Assembly (NCBI RefSeq): GCF_001050515.1
Contig: NZ_CAHS01000013.1
Location: forward strand, 62,001-126,000
Source of the DNA: Erwinia piriflorinigrans CFBP 5888
GTDB lineage: Bacteria; Pseudomonadota; Gammaproteobacteria; Enterobacterales; Enterobacteriaceae
Direction: 5' to 3'
Length of the DNA stretch: 64,000 nt
Position 1 is the stretch's first letter, and each line of letters starts with the position of its first letter. The notes below the pieces were generated by a model, which saw only the letters and a list, made by a program, of their open reading frames with translations, was not told the DNA's origin and ran no database searches. This document shows, piece after piece, positions 18,868-27,851 of this stretch. Position numbers and translations under genes: made by a program.

Positions 18868-19872
18868 ATGAGCGCCAAACAATATGACACCCTGAATAAC
18901 GCCGCGCTGTTGCGTCTGGCTGAACGGGCACTGGCACGCTATCCGGCGGCCTTACAGGGCAGGCTCAGCCTGCTGTGCCGCTCGGAAAATGCCACTTTTC
19001 TGCTACAGGCGGGAGGCAAACGCTATGCGCTGCGCCTGCATCGGGCGGATTACCACCAGCGTGCCGATATCGAGAGTGAGCTGCACTGGCTTGACGCCCT
19101 GCGCGAAGGCGGCATCGAAGTGCCGCAGGCGGTGGCAGACAGCGAAGGAGGTACGGTGCAAAGCCTGATGTTGGAAGATGGATCGGTGCGACATGCGGTG
19201 CTGTTTCACTGGATTGAGGGCGAGATGCCGGGGACGGATGTCGATCCGCGCGCGTTTCAGCAGCTGGGCAATATCACCGCCCGCCTGCATCAGCACAGCC
19301 GTAGCTGGCAGCGTCCGGCAGGTTTTCGGCGGATTATCTGGGATCATCATACGATGGTGAGCCCGCAGAGCCACTGGGGAGACTGGCGCGATGCGCCTAA
19401 TTTGCGTGTGGCGGATCGTGAAATTGTTGAACAGACCATAGAAAGGGTGGGGGCGTCGCTGGCTGAATTCGGCAAGGATCCACGCAACTACGGGCTGATC
19501 CATGCCGATCTGCGCCTCACTAATTTACTGCTGCACAAGGGGGAAACCCGGGTGATCGACTTTGACGACTGTGGCTTCGGCTGGTATTTGCACGATCTGG
19601 CGGCGGCGATCAGCTTTGTTGAACACCATCCCCGTGCCGCCGAGTGGATTGAGCACTGGGTGCGTGGCTATGAGCAGGTTGGGCATATCAGCGACGCTGA
19701 AATGGCGAGGGTGCCGTCGTTACTGATCCAGCGCCGCATTCAGCTGCTGGCGTGGGCGGGTTCTCATGCGGAAACCGAAATGGCGCAGAGCCTCGGCCCG
19801 CAGTGGGCGGCTCATTCGGTGCGCTTGTGCCGTCGCTACCTGGAAACTCAACAGCTGCCGGTCGGCGTGTAG
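18868..19872 (+). CDS. APH-fold small-molecule kinase (possible ethanolamine or amino-alcohol kinase)
   Basis: 334 residues of the aminoglycoside/choline-kinase-like fold. The catalytic loop His-Ala-Asp-Leu-Arg-Leu-Thr-Asn is at 212-219 (Asp214 base, Asn219 Mg), and the metal-binding Asp231 is in Val-Ile-Asp-Phe-Asp-Asp. ATP-lobe marks are 'Leu-Arg-Leu-His-Arg' near 55-59. Relatives include YihE/SrkA-like kinases and hydroxylysine/ethanolamine kinases. Divergent from an ethanolamine-type permease and followed by an AraC regulator, it likely phosphorylates the imported amino-alcohol. Older biochemistry on Erwinia describes ethanolamine kinase followed by a phospho-lyase; no such lyase gene is in this window. 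Confidence 0.8.
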   Translation: MSAKQYDTLNNAALLRLAERALARYPAALQGRLSLLCRSENATFLLQAGGKRYALRLHRADYHQRADIESELHWLDALREGGIEVPQAVADSEGGTVQSLMLEDGSVRHAVLFHWIEGEMPGTDVDPRAFQQLGNITARLHQHSRSWQRPAGFRRIIWDHHTMVSPQSHWGDWRDAPNLRVADREIVEQTIERVGASLAEFGKDPRNYGLIHADLRLTNLLLHKGETRVIDFDDCGFGWYLHDLAAAISFVEHHPRAAEWIEHWVRGYEQVGHISDAEMARVPSLLIQRRIQLLAWAGSHAETEMAQSLGPQWAAHSVRLCRRYLETQQLPVGV

Positions 19873-20019
19873 CCTTCTGCACCGCTGGTGGGCAGTCCTG
19901 CGCTGCGGCGGTGCTCATCCGTTGCTCATACCCGCTAAAAGCGCTCAATATGCCTGACGGGGTAACTGGTACGAAAATTGCTGTGATTAGCCTATCCACC
20001 GCAGTATGAGGCAATCACC

Positions 20020-21087
20020 ATGATGCAAAGTAATCTGTCCAAAGCGGAAATCAGTCATGTTCTGAATGGCGGCAGCGGCTGTAACCGTGGCGTGCTGGCC
20101 GCCGCTGCCAGTGGGCTAAGCGACTTTATCACTCATAATGGTGGCGACGTTGACCGCATTTATGGCGTAAGCGGCATCGATCCGGAGCTGCTGGCACAGC
20201 CAACGCTTAGCCTCGGTCTGATTAACTACTGCCGGGTCATGGAGGAAGCGGCACGCTACTCGGATTGTGATAACTTCGGTTTGCACTACGGCAAGCAGTT
20301 CAAACCGCAGTCATTAGGGCTGATTGGTTATATCGGTTTGTGCAGCCCGACGCTGGAACAGGCGCTGCATAATGTCGCCAATGCCTTTCCCTGGCACCAG
20401 CACGATACTCTGACGCGTCTGGTGGATAAAGGGGACAGCTGGCGTCTTGACTACCAGGTGCGTCACGGTGCCATCCTCTGCCGTCGCCAGGATGCCGAGC
20501 TGACGCTGGGGATGTTTCTGAATCTGATCCGTCACGTAGCTGGAAAGAACTGGGCGCCGCGTGAGGTGCATTTTGAACATCCCCGGCCCGCCCAGTGGCA
20601 CGAGCACTGTAAAGTTTTTGATGCCCCGGTCTGGTTCGACCAACCTTTTAACTCGCTGATTATTGCCAAACGCGATTTGGCGCGCACCATGCCCGACAGC
20701 GACCCGCTTTTATTGGGCGTGATGCAGGATGCGATACGTCGCCTGAACAGCCGTTCCGGGCAGCAAAATATTGTCGATCGGGCACGAGTTCAGGTGCATC
20801 AGGCTCTGTTGCAGGGTGAGCCGGTGCTGGAGGAGGTAGCGGACAAAATAGGATTATCGAGCTGGTCGCTGCAACGTCGCCTGCGGCAAGAGGGGCTGAG
20901 TTTTACCACGCTGGTGGACAACGTGCGCTGCGAAATGGCGAAGCACTACTTGCAGCAGCACCAGCTGCCCATCTCTGAAATGGCGCTGCTGCTGGGCTAC
21001 TCGGAAGTCAGCGCATTTTCCCGCGCTTTTCGCCGTTGGTTTGGCATCAGTCCGCGCCAGTGGCGTCAGGAAGAGCGCGGCGTTTAA
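20020..21087 (+). CDS. AraC family transcriptional regulator
   Basis: 355 residues; ATG at 20020 and 20023 are both possible. The N-terminal part (about 20-220) is the 'arabinose-binding-like' domain seen in OruR/ArgR-type regulators ('Phe-Gly-Leu-His-Tyr-Gly-Lys-Gln-Phe-Lys-Pro' and 'Leu-Gly-Leu-Ile-Gly-Tyr'). The C-terminal ~100 residues carry two helix-turn-helices, ending with 'Gly-Tyr-Ser-Glu-Val-Ser-Ala-Phe-Ser-Arg-Ala-Phe-Arg-Arg-Trp-Phe-Gly', the AraC signature. It lies 147 bp after the kinase gene on the same strand and likely controls the kinase and permease in response to their substrate. Confidence 0.92.
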   Translation: MMQSNLSKAEISHVLNGGSGCNRGVLAAAASGLSDFITHNGGDVDRIYGVSGIDPELLAQPTLSLGLINYCRVMEEAARYSDCDNFGLHYGKQFKPQSLGLIGYIGLCSPTLEQALHNVANAFPWHQHDTLTRLVDKGDSWRLDYQVRHGAILCRRQDAELTLGMFLNLIRHVAGKNWAPREVHFEHPRPAQWHEHCKVFDAPVWFDQPFNSLIIAKRDLARTMPDSDPLLLGVMQDAIRRLNSRSGQQNIVDRARVQVHQALLQGEPVLEEVADKIGLSSWSLQRRLRQEGLSFTTLVDNVRCEMAKHYLQQHQLPISEMALLLGYSEVSAFSRAFRRWFGISPRQWRQEERGV

Positions 21088-21262
21088 GGTTTAAGGCTGA
21101 AAACCGCGTACTACGCCGTTGGGCAGCTCAAATGGGGACGGCGGTAATCCGTTTGCCGTGGCGAGCACGCTCCAGGCTTTAAGGCAGCGCTGGGGTATGC
21201 AGCACCAGATAGCGTTCATCATAATCCCCATTCAATCTCTGCTATCCTGTTTTCGTAATATC
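21088..21262. other. Convergent gap, shift to AT-rich DNA
   Basis: 175 bp between the convergent AraC gene and the repeat-protein gene. Base composition falls toward AT along it. No gene and no clear terminator is seen. Confidence 0.3.
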
Positions 21263-22030
21263 CTATTTTTTAAAATGAGTAGGGCTATTGCAGTCAGTGT
21301 GCCGATCTTCGTTTAAATAAACGAGAGTATAAAAGCGATTCAATTCTTCTCTGGATAAATTCTTTATTTTTAAAATTGGGTATTCGGGCATTTCTTCTGC
21401 GATATCTATCGGCTCTTCATTTTTTAATGGTCTCAGTCGTCTTGTATCAGATGTCGGGAAAGCTAATTCTTCTTTACTCAAATTGAAAGGGATCCCCTGA
21501 TACTGAGTGCCATGTCTATTCGTTGTAAAATGCACCGGATTTTTTGCAGCAATATTTTTTTCTCTTTCAGGCTGATGAATATTTTGGATTACCCCCGGTC
21601 TGGTGGTGCCCCCATGCGGGAGTCCCTGAAACGTATTTCCATGTCTGTTCAGTGGGTTATACATTGGTGGCTTTGCAGAAATCTCTTTTGCTATATCAGG
21701 CTGATGAATATTTTGGATTAGCCCCGGTCTGGTGATGCCCCCATGCGGGAGCCCCTGAAACGTATTTCCGTGTTTGTTCAGTGGGTTATATGTTTTTGGT
21801 TTAGCGGAGCTCTCTTTCGCTATATAAGAATTATGGATGTTTTTGATTATCCCTGGCCTGGTGGTGATCCTATGAATTAACCCCTCGAACATATTTCCGT
21901 GGCTATTAAGCGAAGCCACGGATTGTTTTACAGAGAGAAGGCGATTCAAAATTTCTTCTTTTAACTTAACCTCATGAGCGATTAGTAATATACCGTCAAT
22001 TCTTATGTTTCTTGCGTTTGCTACAGTCAT
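21263..22030 (-). CDS. Unrecognised protein with four 43-residue tandem repeats
   Basis: 255 residues, no family recognised. Residues 1-40 look helical and charged. Residues about 41-184 hold four copies of a unit with period exactly 43: His-Gly falls at 44, 87, 130 and 173. The unit consensus is Asn-x-His-Gly-Asn-x-Phe-Gln-Gly-Leu-x-His-Gly-Gly-x-Thr-Arg-Pro-Gly-x, then Ile-x-Asn-Ile-His. Copies 2 and 3 are nearly identical, copy 1 is diverged and copy 4 is truncated. A charged Glu-rich C-terminal part follows (about 185-255). No signal peptide or membrane segment. The gene is AT-rich relative to the region and its ATG has no obvious ribosome site, so acquired DNA, an effector-like protein or a decaying gene are all possible. 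Confidence 0.65.
   Translation of the reverse strand: MTVANARNIRIDGILLIAHEVKLKEEILNRLLSVKQSVASLNSHGNMFEGLIHRITTRPGIIKNIHNSYIAKESSAKPKTYNPLNKHGNTFQGLPHGGITRPGLIQNIHQPDIAKEISAKPPMYNPLNRHGNTFQGLPHGGTTRPGVIQNIHQPEREKNIAAKNPVHFTTNRHGTQYQGIPFNLSKEELAFPTSDTRRLRPLKNEEPIDIAEEMPEYPILKIKNLSREELNRFYTLVYLNEDRHTDCNSPTHFKK
21479..21910 (-). repeat. Tandem 129-bp coding repeats
   Basis: The 43-codon units repeat at the DNA level with period 129 bp; the anchor GCTGATGAAT (plus strand) is at 21571 and 21700, and a diverged counterpart is near 21829. The two best copies differ at only a small number of sites, so recent duplication or gene conversion is likely. Confidence 0.85.
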
Positions 22031-22278
22031 CGTAATGATTCTATATTCTTAATCCAGGAGGATCTAGCGTAGAATAAAGAGTGGCTTATTTCTTTCAAAA
22101 AACGTTCAAATATTTGTCAGAAAGACACTTTTGCTATGCCGATGATTTAAGATGAGCAATACAACCATCCGATGACATTCATTTATCCTGAAGAGGCTGT
22201 GAAAGTCTGGATCTCGACGTTATCCTGTCCCACTACGTTGGCAGTCAGATTTGAGCAACTATTACCCTGATTTGAAAT
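22031..22278. other. AT-rich non-coding gap upstream of the repeat-protein gene
   Basis: This and the next hairpin fill 22031-22383. No gene is seen. It should contain the promoter of the repeat-protein gene on the minus strand; I looked for an HrpL-type promoter and found only a poor match (see rejected list). Confidence 0.35.
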
Positions 22279-22321
22279 ACCCATAAAGATGAAGTTAAAG
22301 CTAATCATCATCTTTATGGGT
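22279..22321 (-). terminator. Perfect 14-bp hairpin after sbcC
   Basis: ACCCATAAAGATGA (22279-22292) and TCATCTTTATGGGT (22308-22321) are perfect inverted arms with a 15-nt loop. It lies 62 bp past the sbcC stop and is followed on the minus strand by ATTTC, a weak U-tract. Probable sbcDC terminator. Confidence 0.6.
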
Positions 22322-22383
22322 GGCAGCAGCAATGCTGAACATTGCCGCCTGATAAGCCTATCAGACTGTCAGCACGGCCACGA

Positions 22384-25300
22384 TCACATGCCGGGCAGCT
22401 CCAGCCTGCTGTAACCCAACCCGTTAACCTTTCTTATCCTGATCTGCACCGGAATACGCTCTTTCATCGCCTCAACGTGGCTGATCACCCCGATGTTTTT
22501 GCCGCTGGCGTTGAGCGCATCCAGCGCATCCAGCGCGCTGTCGAGGGTTTCGGCATCCAGGGTGCCAAAGCCCTCATCAAGGAACAGCGACTCAATGCGG
22601 GTTTTATGGCTAACCAAATCGGAAAGCGCCAGCGCCAGCGCCAGACTGACGAGGAAACTTTCGCCGCCGGACAGCGTGCGCGTGTCGCGTTGTGCATCGG
22701 CCTGCCAGGTATCGATCACCTGTAGCTCCAGCGCTTCCTGCGACTTGCGCTGGAGCAGATAGCGACCGTGCAGGCGATTGAGCTGGTTGTTTGCCAGCCA
22801 TACCAGATGGTCGAGGGTTAATCCCTGGGCAAAGCGGCGGAACTTATCACCTTCTTTGGAGCCAATCAGCTGGTTGAGATAGCTCCAGTCATCCAGCTGC
22901 TGCTCGTTGGCGGCCACCTGCGCCAGCAGAGATTGCTGCTGTGAGCGGCGTGTTGCATCGTGGTCGAGCTGCTGGCGCAGCTGCCCCTGCTGGCTGGCCA
23001 GTTCGCGCAGTTGCAGACTGAGCGCCTCCAGGCTGGCCTGTAGGGTCTGCTGCTGCGTAGTCAGGTTTTCCGCCTGATCAACGTGTCTTACTGCTTCATC
23101 CAGCCGCGACTGTAGACCAATCAACTGCTCATTTAGTGATTTATGCTGCCCGGTCAGGGTATTTATCCGATCCTGTCGCAGTTGCCACTGCTGCTGGTGT
23201 AAACGCAGGGTTTGCAGATGTTGTTCTGACTCGTCGTTGAGCTGCTGCCTGACGCTGGCGACCCGCGCATCGCCAAACAGCCGTCGGCGCTGCTGCTGGC
23301 GTTCGTTCAGAATTTGCTGTTGTTGCTGGCTGCGGGCATCCAGTGCTTCAAGGCGTGCCTGTTGCTGCACCCGCTCTTCTTCCAGCGCCTGCTGACGGCT
23401 GCCGAGCGCCGCCAGTTCCGTTGCCAGCGTGGCCAGCTCACTGGCGTTCTGCTGCCACTGCTGCCAGTGCTGCTCACAGATTTGCAGCCAGCCCTGATAG
23501 TCACCATCTTCCGGCAGCTGAAGCCCGAGCGGCGCGAGGCTTGCGGCCAGTTCGCTGCGCTGCTGGCGTGCGCGCTGCCTGTCCTGCTCCAACTGCTGCT
23601 GCTGTTCGCTCAAATGCTGGCGTGACGCCGTCATCTCCTGCTGGCACAGGGCGGTTTGCTGTGCCAGCTGTTGCCAGGCCTGCTGCTGCTGATATAACAC
23701 CTCCTGCTGCTGTTGGCAGTGACGCAACGCCTGCTCCAGCCGGTTCAGCTGCTGCTGAAGTTCGCTTTCCTGCTGCTCCTGCTGTGCCAGCCAGTCGTGG
23801 GCCTGCTGATGTTGATTGGCGGTGAACTCCAGTCCCAGCATGGAGGCGGCGCTATGCCACTGCTGTTCCAGCTCCGTTGCCTGACGGGCAAGGTCGGCGT
23901 CATCCTGCTGCTGGCGCTGCTGCTGTTCCTGCTGCTGCTTTAACTGTGCGCCACAGGCGCTGCCCTGTTCGCCGAGTACCCGGACTTCTTCTTTCAGGCC
24001 GTTGAGCCGTTGCTGATTTTCCGATAGCTCCAGCGCCTGATATGCGGCAATCGCCGGATGATTTTCTGACCCGCATAGCGGGCAGGGCTGGCCCGGTTCC
24101 AGCAGGGCGCGCTGCTGTTCCAGGTCAGCAATGCGCTGCTCCAGCCTGCATCGTTTGTCCAGATCCTGCTCATGCTGGCGTTTATCTGCCCAGCGGGTGC
24201 GCAAGGTTTGTAACTGCTCACTACTTTGCTGTATCAGTTGTGCTAACGCCTGCTGTTCCTGTTGTAGCCGATTGCGGCGTTCACCGAGCTGCCGCCACTG
24301 CGGTAGCAGCGTAGCCAGCAGCAGGCGTTGCGGACGCAGCCGGTTAAACTGTTCCAGTTTGTTGCGCAGGCTCTCCGGCGAGTGCTGTTGTTGTAACGGG
24401 GCCAGCGCCTGCTGCGCCTGGTTCAGGCTCTGCTGCGCCGCATCAAGCTGCTGCTGAAGCGGGACTGCCTGCTGAATGAGCTGCTGGTGAGCCTGTTCCT
24501 GCTGCTGCAACGTTTGCTGTTGCCGCTTAACCCGCTGGTCTGACACTGAAAGTGACTGCTCACTTTGCTGCTGCTGGCTGAAACGTTCACGCCATAATGG
24601 CAAATATTCGCCGTAGTGAGAAAAATGAGGATGCGCTTCGCGCCACCGGTTTAGCTGTTCTTGCTGCGCCTGCTTATCCTGCTGGATCTGCCGGTTTTTC
24701 GCGTTTTCCGTCTGGCGCGCTGTGAGTAATTGTTGGTGCTCACTTCGCTCTCGGGCCAGCTGTGCAGACTGTTCTTGTAACGTGGCGAGCTGGTGATCCA
24801 GAGGAATAACCTGCTCGGCGATCAGCGTTTCCTGCTGGCTACGATGCAGCTGATGATGCTCATGGTTCTTTTGCGCCTGCTGTTGTTCAAGCACTGCCGC
24901 GCCAAGCTGCTGCTTTGCCTGTTCTATTTGTTCATCCAGCTGCTGGCGCTGGCGGGAAAGCTGCTGCTGCTCCTGCTGTAATCTCTCCAGCTGTTGCACT
25001 TGCTGTAGCGCCTGCTGCTGGCTTTGCTGTTGTGAAGTGAGTACCTGCTCATCGCTTAGCAACTGTGCCAGCTGGCTGGTCAGGATCTGCTGCTGCCCGG
25101 CGTCCAGCAGATCCATCGCGGCAGCCTGCGCGCGCAGTGCGTCCAGCGCCGTCTTCGCCTCTTTGTGGCGCTCAAATACCGCCGACGACAGGCGGCCATA
25201 AATCTCGGTGCCGGTCAGTTCTTCCAGCAGCTCGGCGCGCTTGTTGGCATCGGCATTAAGGAAAGCGGCAAACTGTCCCTGCGACAGCATCATTGATTTG

Positions 25301-25743
25301 GTAAAGCGCTCGAAATCCAGTCCGGTCAGGCTGGCGATATTTTCCAGCTTGTCTTTCACCTTATCGGCGACGATGTGATTGTCTTCGCAGCGTGCCAGTT
25401 CGACGCGCGGTGCCTGCAAGTTGCCATCGACAGCACCGCGTGCGCGGTTTTGACTCCAGAAAGCACGCCAGGCGACGCCTTTTACTTCAAATTCCACTTC
25501 TGCGAGACATTCGGCGGTATCGCGCGTCATCAGGTCGTTCTGTGACTGGGTGATGCTTTTCAGGCGCGGGGTCTCGTGATAAAGCGCAAGGCAGATCGCA
25601 TCAAGCAGGGTGGTTTTCCCGGCACCCGTTGGTCCGGTAATGGCAAACAGACCGTTGCTGACAAAGGGTTCAGCAGTGAAATCGATTTTCCACTCACCCT
25701 TCAACGAGTTGAGGTTCTTAAAGCGCAGGGTGAGAATTTTCAT
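22384..25743 (-). CDS. sbcC: Exonuclease subunit SbcC (ATPase, SMC-like)
   Basis: 1119 residues, somewhat longer than the 1048 of E. coli SbcC. It is the Rad50-like ATPase of the SbcCD nuclease, which cuts DNA hairpins and protein-blocked ends. Walker A Gly-Pro-Thr-Gly-Ala-Gly-Lys-Thr-Thr is at 37-45. Two long coiled-coils flank the zinc hook Cys554-Pro-Leu-Cys557. The C-terminal ABC signature 'Leu-Ser-Gly-Gly-Glu-Ser' and Walker B '[11 protein letters not shown]' are intact. The coiled-coils are strikingly Gln-rich, written mainly as CAG codons. The start overlaps the sbcD stop by 4 bp (ATGA), so the two are translationally coupled. Confidence 0.96.
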   Translation of the reverse strand: MKILTLRFKNLNSLKGEWKIDFTAEPFVSNGLFAITGPTGAGKTTLLDAICLALYHETPRLKSITQSQNDLMTRDTAECLAEVEFEVKGVAWRAFWSQNRARGAVDGNLQAPRVELARCEDNHIVADKVKDKLENIASLTGLDFERFTKSMMLSQGQFAAFLNADANKRAELLEELTGTEIYGRLSSAVFERHKEAKTALDALRAQAAAMDLLDAGQQQILTSQLAQLLSDEQVLTSQQQSQQQALQQVQQLERLQQEQQQLSRQRQQLDEQIEQAKQQLGAAVLEQQQAQKNHEHHQLHRSQQETLIAEQVIPLDHQLATLQEQSAQLARERSEHQQLLTARQTENAKNRQIQQDKQAQQEQLNRWREAHPHFSHYGEYLPLWRERFSQQQQSEQSLSVSDQRVKRQQQTLQQQEQAHQQLIQQAVPLQQQLDAAQQSLNQAQQALAPLQQQHSPESLRNKLEQFNRLRPQRLLLATLLPQWRQLGERRNRLQQEQQALAQLIQQSSEQLQTLRTRWADKRQHEQDLDKRCRLEQRIADLEQQRALLEPGQPCPLCGSENHPAIAAYQALELSENQQRLNGLKEEVRVLGEQGSACGAQLKQQQEQQQRQQQDDADLARQATELEQQWHSAASMLGLEFTANQHQQAHDWLAQQEQQESELQQQLNRLEQALRHCQQQQEVLYQQQQAWQQLAQQTALCQQEMTASRQHLSEQQQQLEQDRQRARQQRSELAASLAPLGLQLPEDGDYQGWLQICEQHWQQWQQNASELATLATELAALGSRQQALEEERVQQQARLEALDARSQQQQQILNERQQQRRRLFGDARVASVRQQLNDESEQHLQTLRLHQQQWQLRQDRINTLTGQHKSLNEQLIGLQSRLDEAVRHVDQAENLTTQQQTLQASLEALSLQLRELASQQGQLRQQLDHDATRRSQQQSLLAQVAANEQQLDDWSYLNQLIGSKEGDKFRRFAQGLTLDHLVWLANNQLNRLHGRYLLQRKSQEALELQVIDTWQADAQRDTRTLSGGESFLVSLALALALSDLVSHKTRIESLFLDEGFGTLDAETLDSALDALDALNASGKNIGVISHVEAMKERIPVQIRIRKVNGLGYSRLELPGM

Positions 25744-26963
25744 GATGGCTGCTCCTCATGGCGCACCGCTTCCAGCGTTTGTGCAAACAGCGCGCTGGCG
25801 CGTTGCAGCCGCTCAGGCCGTTCTGTTTCTGACGCCAGCCGCCGTGCAAATACTTCTTCGACGCTGAGTTCACTGAGCGTTTCATTCTGCTGGCGCGCTA
25901 TCACCTGCTCGCGCTGTTCGCGGCTGCGGCGCAGTAGTACCACTTCCACCGGCAGTGCGGCGGTCAGTTCCTGAATACGGCGCTGTAGTTCGCTAAGATA
26001 AGCATCGGTGACAATTTCAATGTCTAGCCAGATGGTTTTGCCCTGTGCATCAGGCTTCAGTCCTGCCAGCTGTTGTTCTATCTGCTCCAGAGAGCCTTTG
26101 ATCATCTGCATCGGCTGAAACAACGGGATTGGTAGGGCGCTCACCTGGCTAAGCTGACCCGCGCTGAAATCAACCAGCATCACGCTTTTCGCTTTGCCCA
26201 GCTCGTCAAAACTGAGCGGGATCGGCGAGCCGCTATAGCGAATATGGTCGCTGTCGGCAATGCGCTGGGCGCGGTGAATATGACCGAGGGCGATGTAGTC
26301 CGCCGGGGGGAAGCAGTGCGCCGGGAAGGCGTCCAGCGTGCCAATATAGATATCGCGCACCGCATCGCTTTTGGTCACGCCCAGGGTAGTCAAATGGCCG
26401 GTGGCGATAATAGGCAGTGCCAGACCCAGCATATCGCGCTGCGCCAGTGCTTCCTGCCAGCAGCGCTGATAGTGTTCACTGATGGCTTCCAGCAGGCTTT
26501 GCTGTTTTTCGCGCCCTGACTGCCCGCTCTGGCTGCGCAAGATATCACGCGGGCGTAAAAACGGAATGGCGCACAGCAGAGCGCCCGGCTGCCCGTCGCG
26601 CCGGTTCAGTACCAGCACCTGCTGACGGACGTCCTCACAGGCGGCGGCAATCACCCGGGTATTCAGGCAGGCCAGCAGCTCACGCGACTCATTGAGCATG
26701 GCGACGGAATCGTGATTGCCGCCCAGCACCACCAGCTGGCAGCCTGTTTGCTGTAGCTTGACCACGAAGCGGTTGTAGAGTTCGCGTGCGTAGCTGGGCG
26801 GGGAACCGGTATCGAAAATATCACCGGCAACGATGATGGCATCGACCTGCTGCGCTTCTGCCTGTTCCAGCAGCCAGTCAAGAAATGCCTGATGTTCGGC
26901 CGCCCGACTTTTGGTGTAGAAAAACTGGCCAAGATGCCAGTCGGCAGTATGAATGATGCGCAT
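25740..26963 (-). CDS. sbcD: Exonuclease subunit SbcD (metallophosphatase nuclease)
   Basis: 407 residues from ATG 26963, preceded by GGGAGCACC; the frame extends to 27041. It is the Mre11-like nuclease partner of SbcC. Metal-binding motifs of the calcineurin-like domain are at the start: Thr-Ala-Asp-Trp-His-Leu-Gly (residues 6-12), Ala-Gly-Asp-Ile-Phe-Asp (about 49-54), Gly-Gly-Asn-His-Asp (about 81-85) and 'Ala-Leu-Gly-His-Ile-His' (about 222-227). The C-terminal part binds SbcC. Divergent from phoB, as in E. coli. Confidence 0.96.
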   Translation of the reverse strand: MRIIHTADWHLGQFFYTKSRAAEHQAFLDWLLEQAEAQQVDAIIVAGDIFDTGSPPSYARELYNRFVVKLQQTGCQLVVLGGNHDSVAMLNESRELLACLNTRVIAAACEDVRQQVLVLNRRDGQPGALLCAIPFLRPRDILRSQSGQSGREKQQSLLEAISEHYQRCWQEALAQRDMLGLALPIIATGHLTTLGVTKSDAVRDIYIGTLDAFPAHCFPPADYIALGHIHRAQRIADSDHIRYSGSPIPLSFDELGKAKSVMLVDFSAGQLSQVSALPIPLFQPMQMIKGSLEQIEQQLAGLKPDAQGKTIWLDIEIVTDAYLSELQRRIQELTAALPVEVVLLRRSREQREQVIARQQNETLSELSVEEVFARRLASETERPERLQRASALFAQTLEAVRHEEQPS

Positions 26964-27060
26964 GGTGCTCCCTTCATGGCAGAAACGCGAAGCCATGATT
27001 ATAAACATATTGCCGTGCAGATATTTAATTCGTTTCATCACCCCTTCCAGGGCGTGCTTT

Positions 27061-27088
27061 TTTCATAAAACTGTCATAAAACTGACGC
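27061..27088 (+). promoter_or_regulatory. Pho box upstream of phoB
   Basis: TTTCATAAAACTGTCATA followed by CTGACGC forms 11-bp-spaced PhoB half-sites (TTTCATA, CTGTCATA, CTGACGC). It matches the E. coli phoB Pho box almost exactly and lies about 52 bp before the ATG, so autoregulation by PhoB is expected. Confidence 0.85.
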
Positions 27089-27139
27089 ATAATGACGCCG
27101 CATATCCCGTGACAATCTGTCACCGCAGCAGGAGCAATA

Positions 27140-27829
27140 ATGGCAAAGCGCATTCTGGTGGTTGAAGATGAAGCACCCATCCGTGAGATGTTGTGTTTCG
27201 TTCTGGAGCAAAATGACTATCATCCGATAGAAGCCGCAGATTATGACAGCGCGGTCAGTTTGCTGATTGAACCCTGGCCGGATCTGATCCTGCTGGACTG
27301 GATGCTGCCGGGGGGCTCGGGCATTCAGTTTATTAAGCACCTTAAACGTGAAGCGATGACGCGCGACATCCCGGTAATGATGTTAACCGCACGCGGCGAA
27401 GAGGAAGATCGCGTACGCGGACTGGAAGTGGGCGCCGATGATTACATCACCAAGCCGTTCTCGCCGAAAGAGCTGGTGGCGCGCATTAAGGCCGTGATGC
27501 GGCGCATTTCGCCTATGGCGGTGGAAGAGGTGATTGAGATGCAGGGGCTGACCCTGGATCCGTCGTCACACCGCGTTATGTCGGCTACCCAGCCGCTGGA
27601 AATGGGGCCAACCGAATATAAGCTCCTGCACTTCTTTATGACTCATCCAGAGCGTGTCTACAGCCGTGAGCAGTTGCTAAACCATGTCTGGGGGACTAAC
27701 GTGTATGTCGAAGACCGTACCGTCGATGTTCATATCCGCCGCCTGCGCAAAGCGCTGGAAGTGAGTGGGCACGATCGTATGGTGCAGACGGTTCGCGGAA
27801 CAGGTTATCGTTTCTCTGCACGTTATTGA
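27140..27829 (+). CDS. phoB: Phosphate regulon response regulator PhoB
   Basis: 229 residues, as in E. coli. The receiver domain (1-120) has acidic Glu9/Asp10, phosphorylation site Asp53 in Leu-Leu-Asp-Trp-Met-Leu-Pro, and Lys105 in the Thr-Lys-Pro motif. The C-terminal OmpR-type winged helix (about 130-229) includes 'Glu-Tyr-Lys-Leu-Leu-His-Phe-Phe-Met' and the recognition region '[11 protein letters not shown]'. It activates the Pho regulon when phosphate is low. phoR starts 22 bp later on the same strand. Confidence 0.98.
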   Translation: MAKRILVVEDEAPIREMLCFVLEQNDYHPIEAADYDSAVSLLIEPWPDLILLDWMLPGGSGIQFIKHLKREAMTRDIPVMMLTARGEEEDRVRGLEVGADDYITKPFSPKELVARIKAVMRRISPMAVEEVIEMQGLTLDPSSHRVMSATQPLEMGPTEYKLLHFFMTHPERVYSREQLLNHVWGTNVYVEDRTVDVHIRRLRKALEVSGHDRMVQTVRGTGYRFSARY

Positions 27830-27851
27830 TCGCTCGCACGGAGTCTGAATC

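Noticed and set aside
21119..21316. 65-residue frame after the AraC gene
   Set aside because: Crosses the end of the repeat-protein gene on the opposite strand; no ribosome site or conserved features.
22081..22105. Possible HrpL (type III secretion) promoter upstream of the repeat-protein gene
   Set aside because: On the minus strand CCACTC is present and GAAC lies upstream, but the spacing is 18 or more instead of 15-16 and the GGAACC half is poor.
23343..23825. Long plus-strand frames opposite sbcC (Ala/Pro/Leu-rich)
   Set aside because: Produced by the CAG/CTG-rich antisense of the Gln-rich coiled-coil; composition is that of a shadow.
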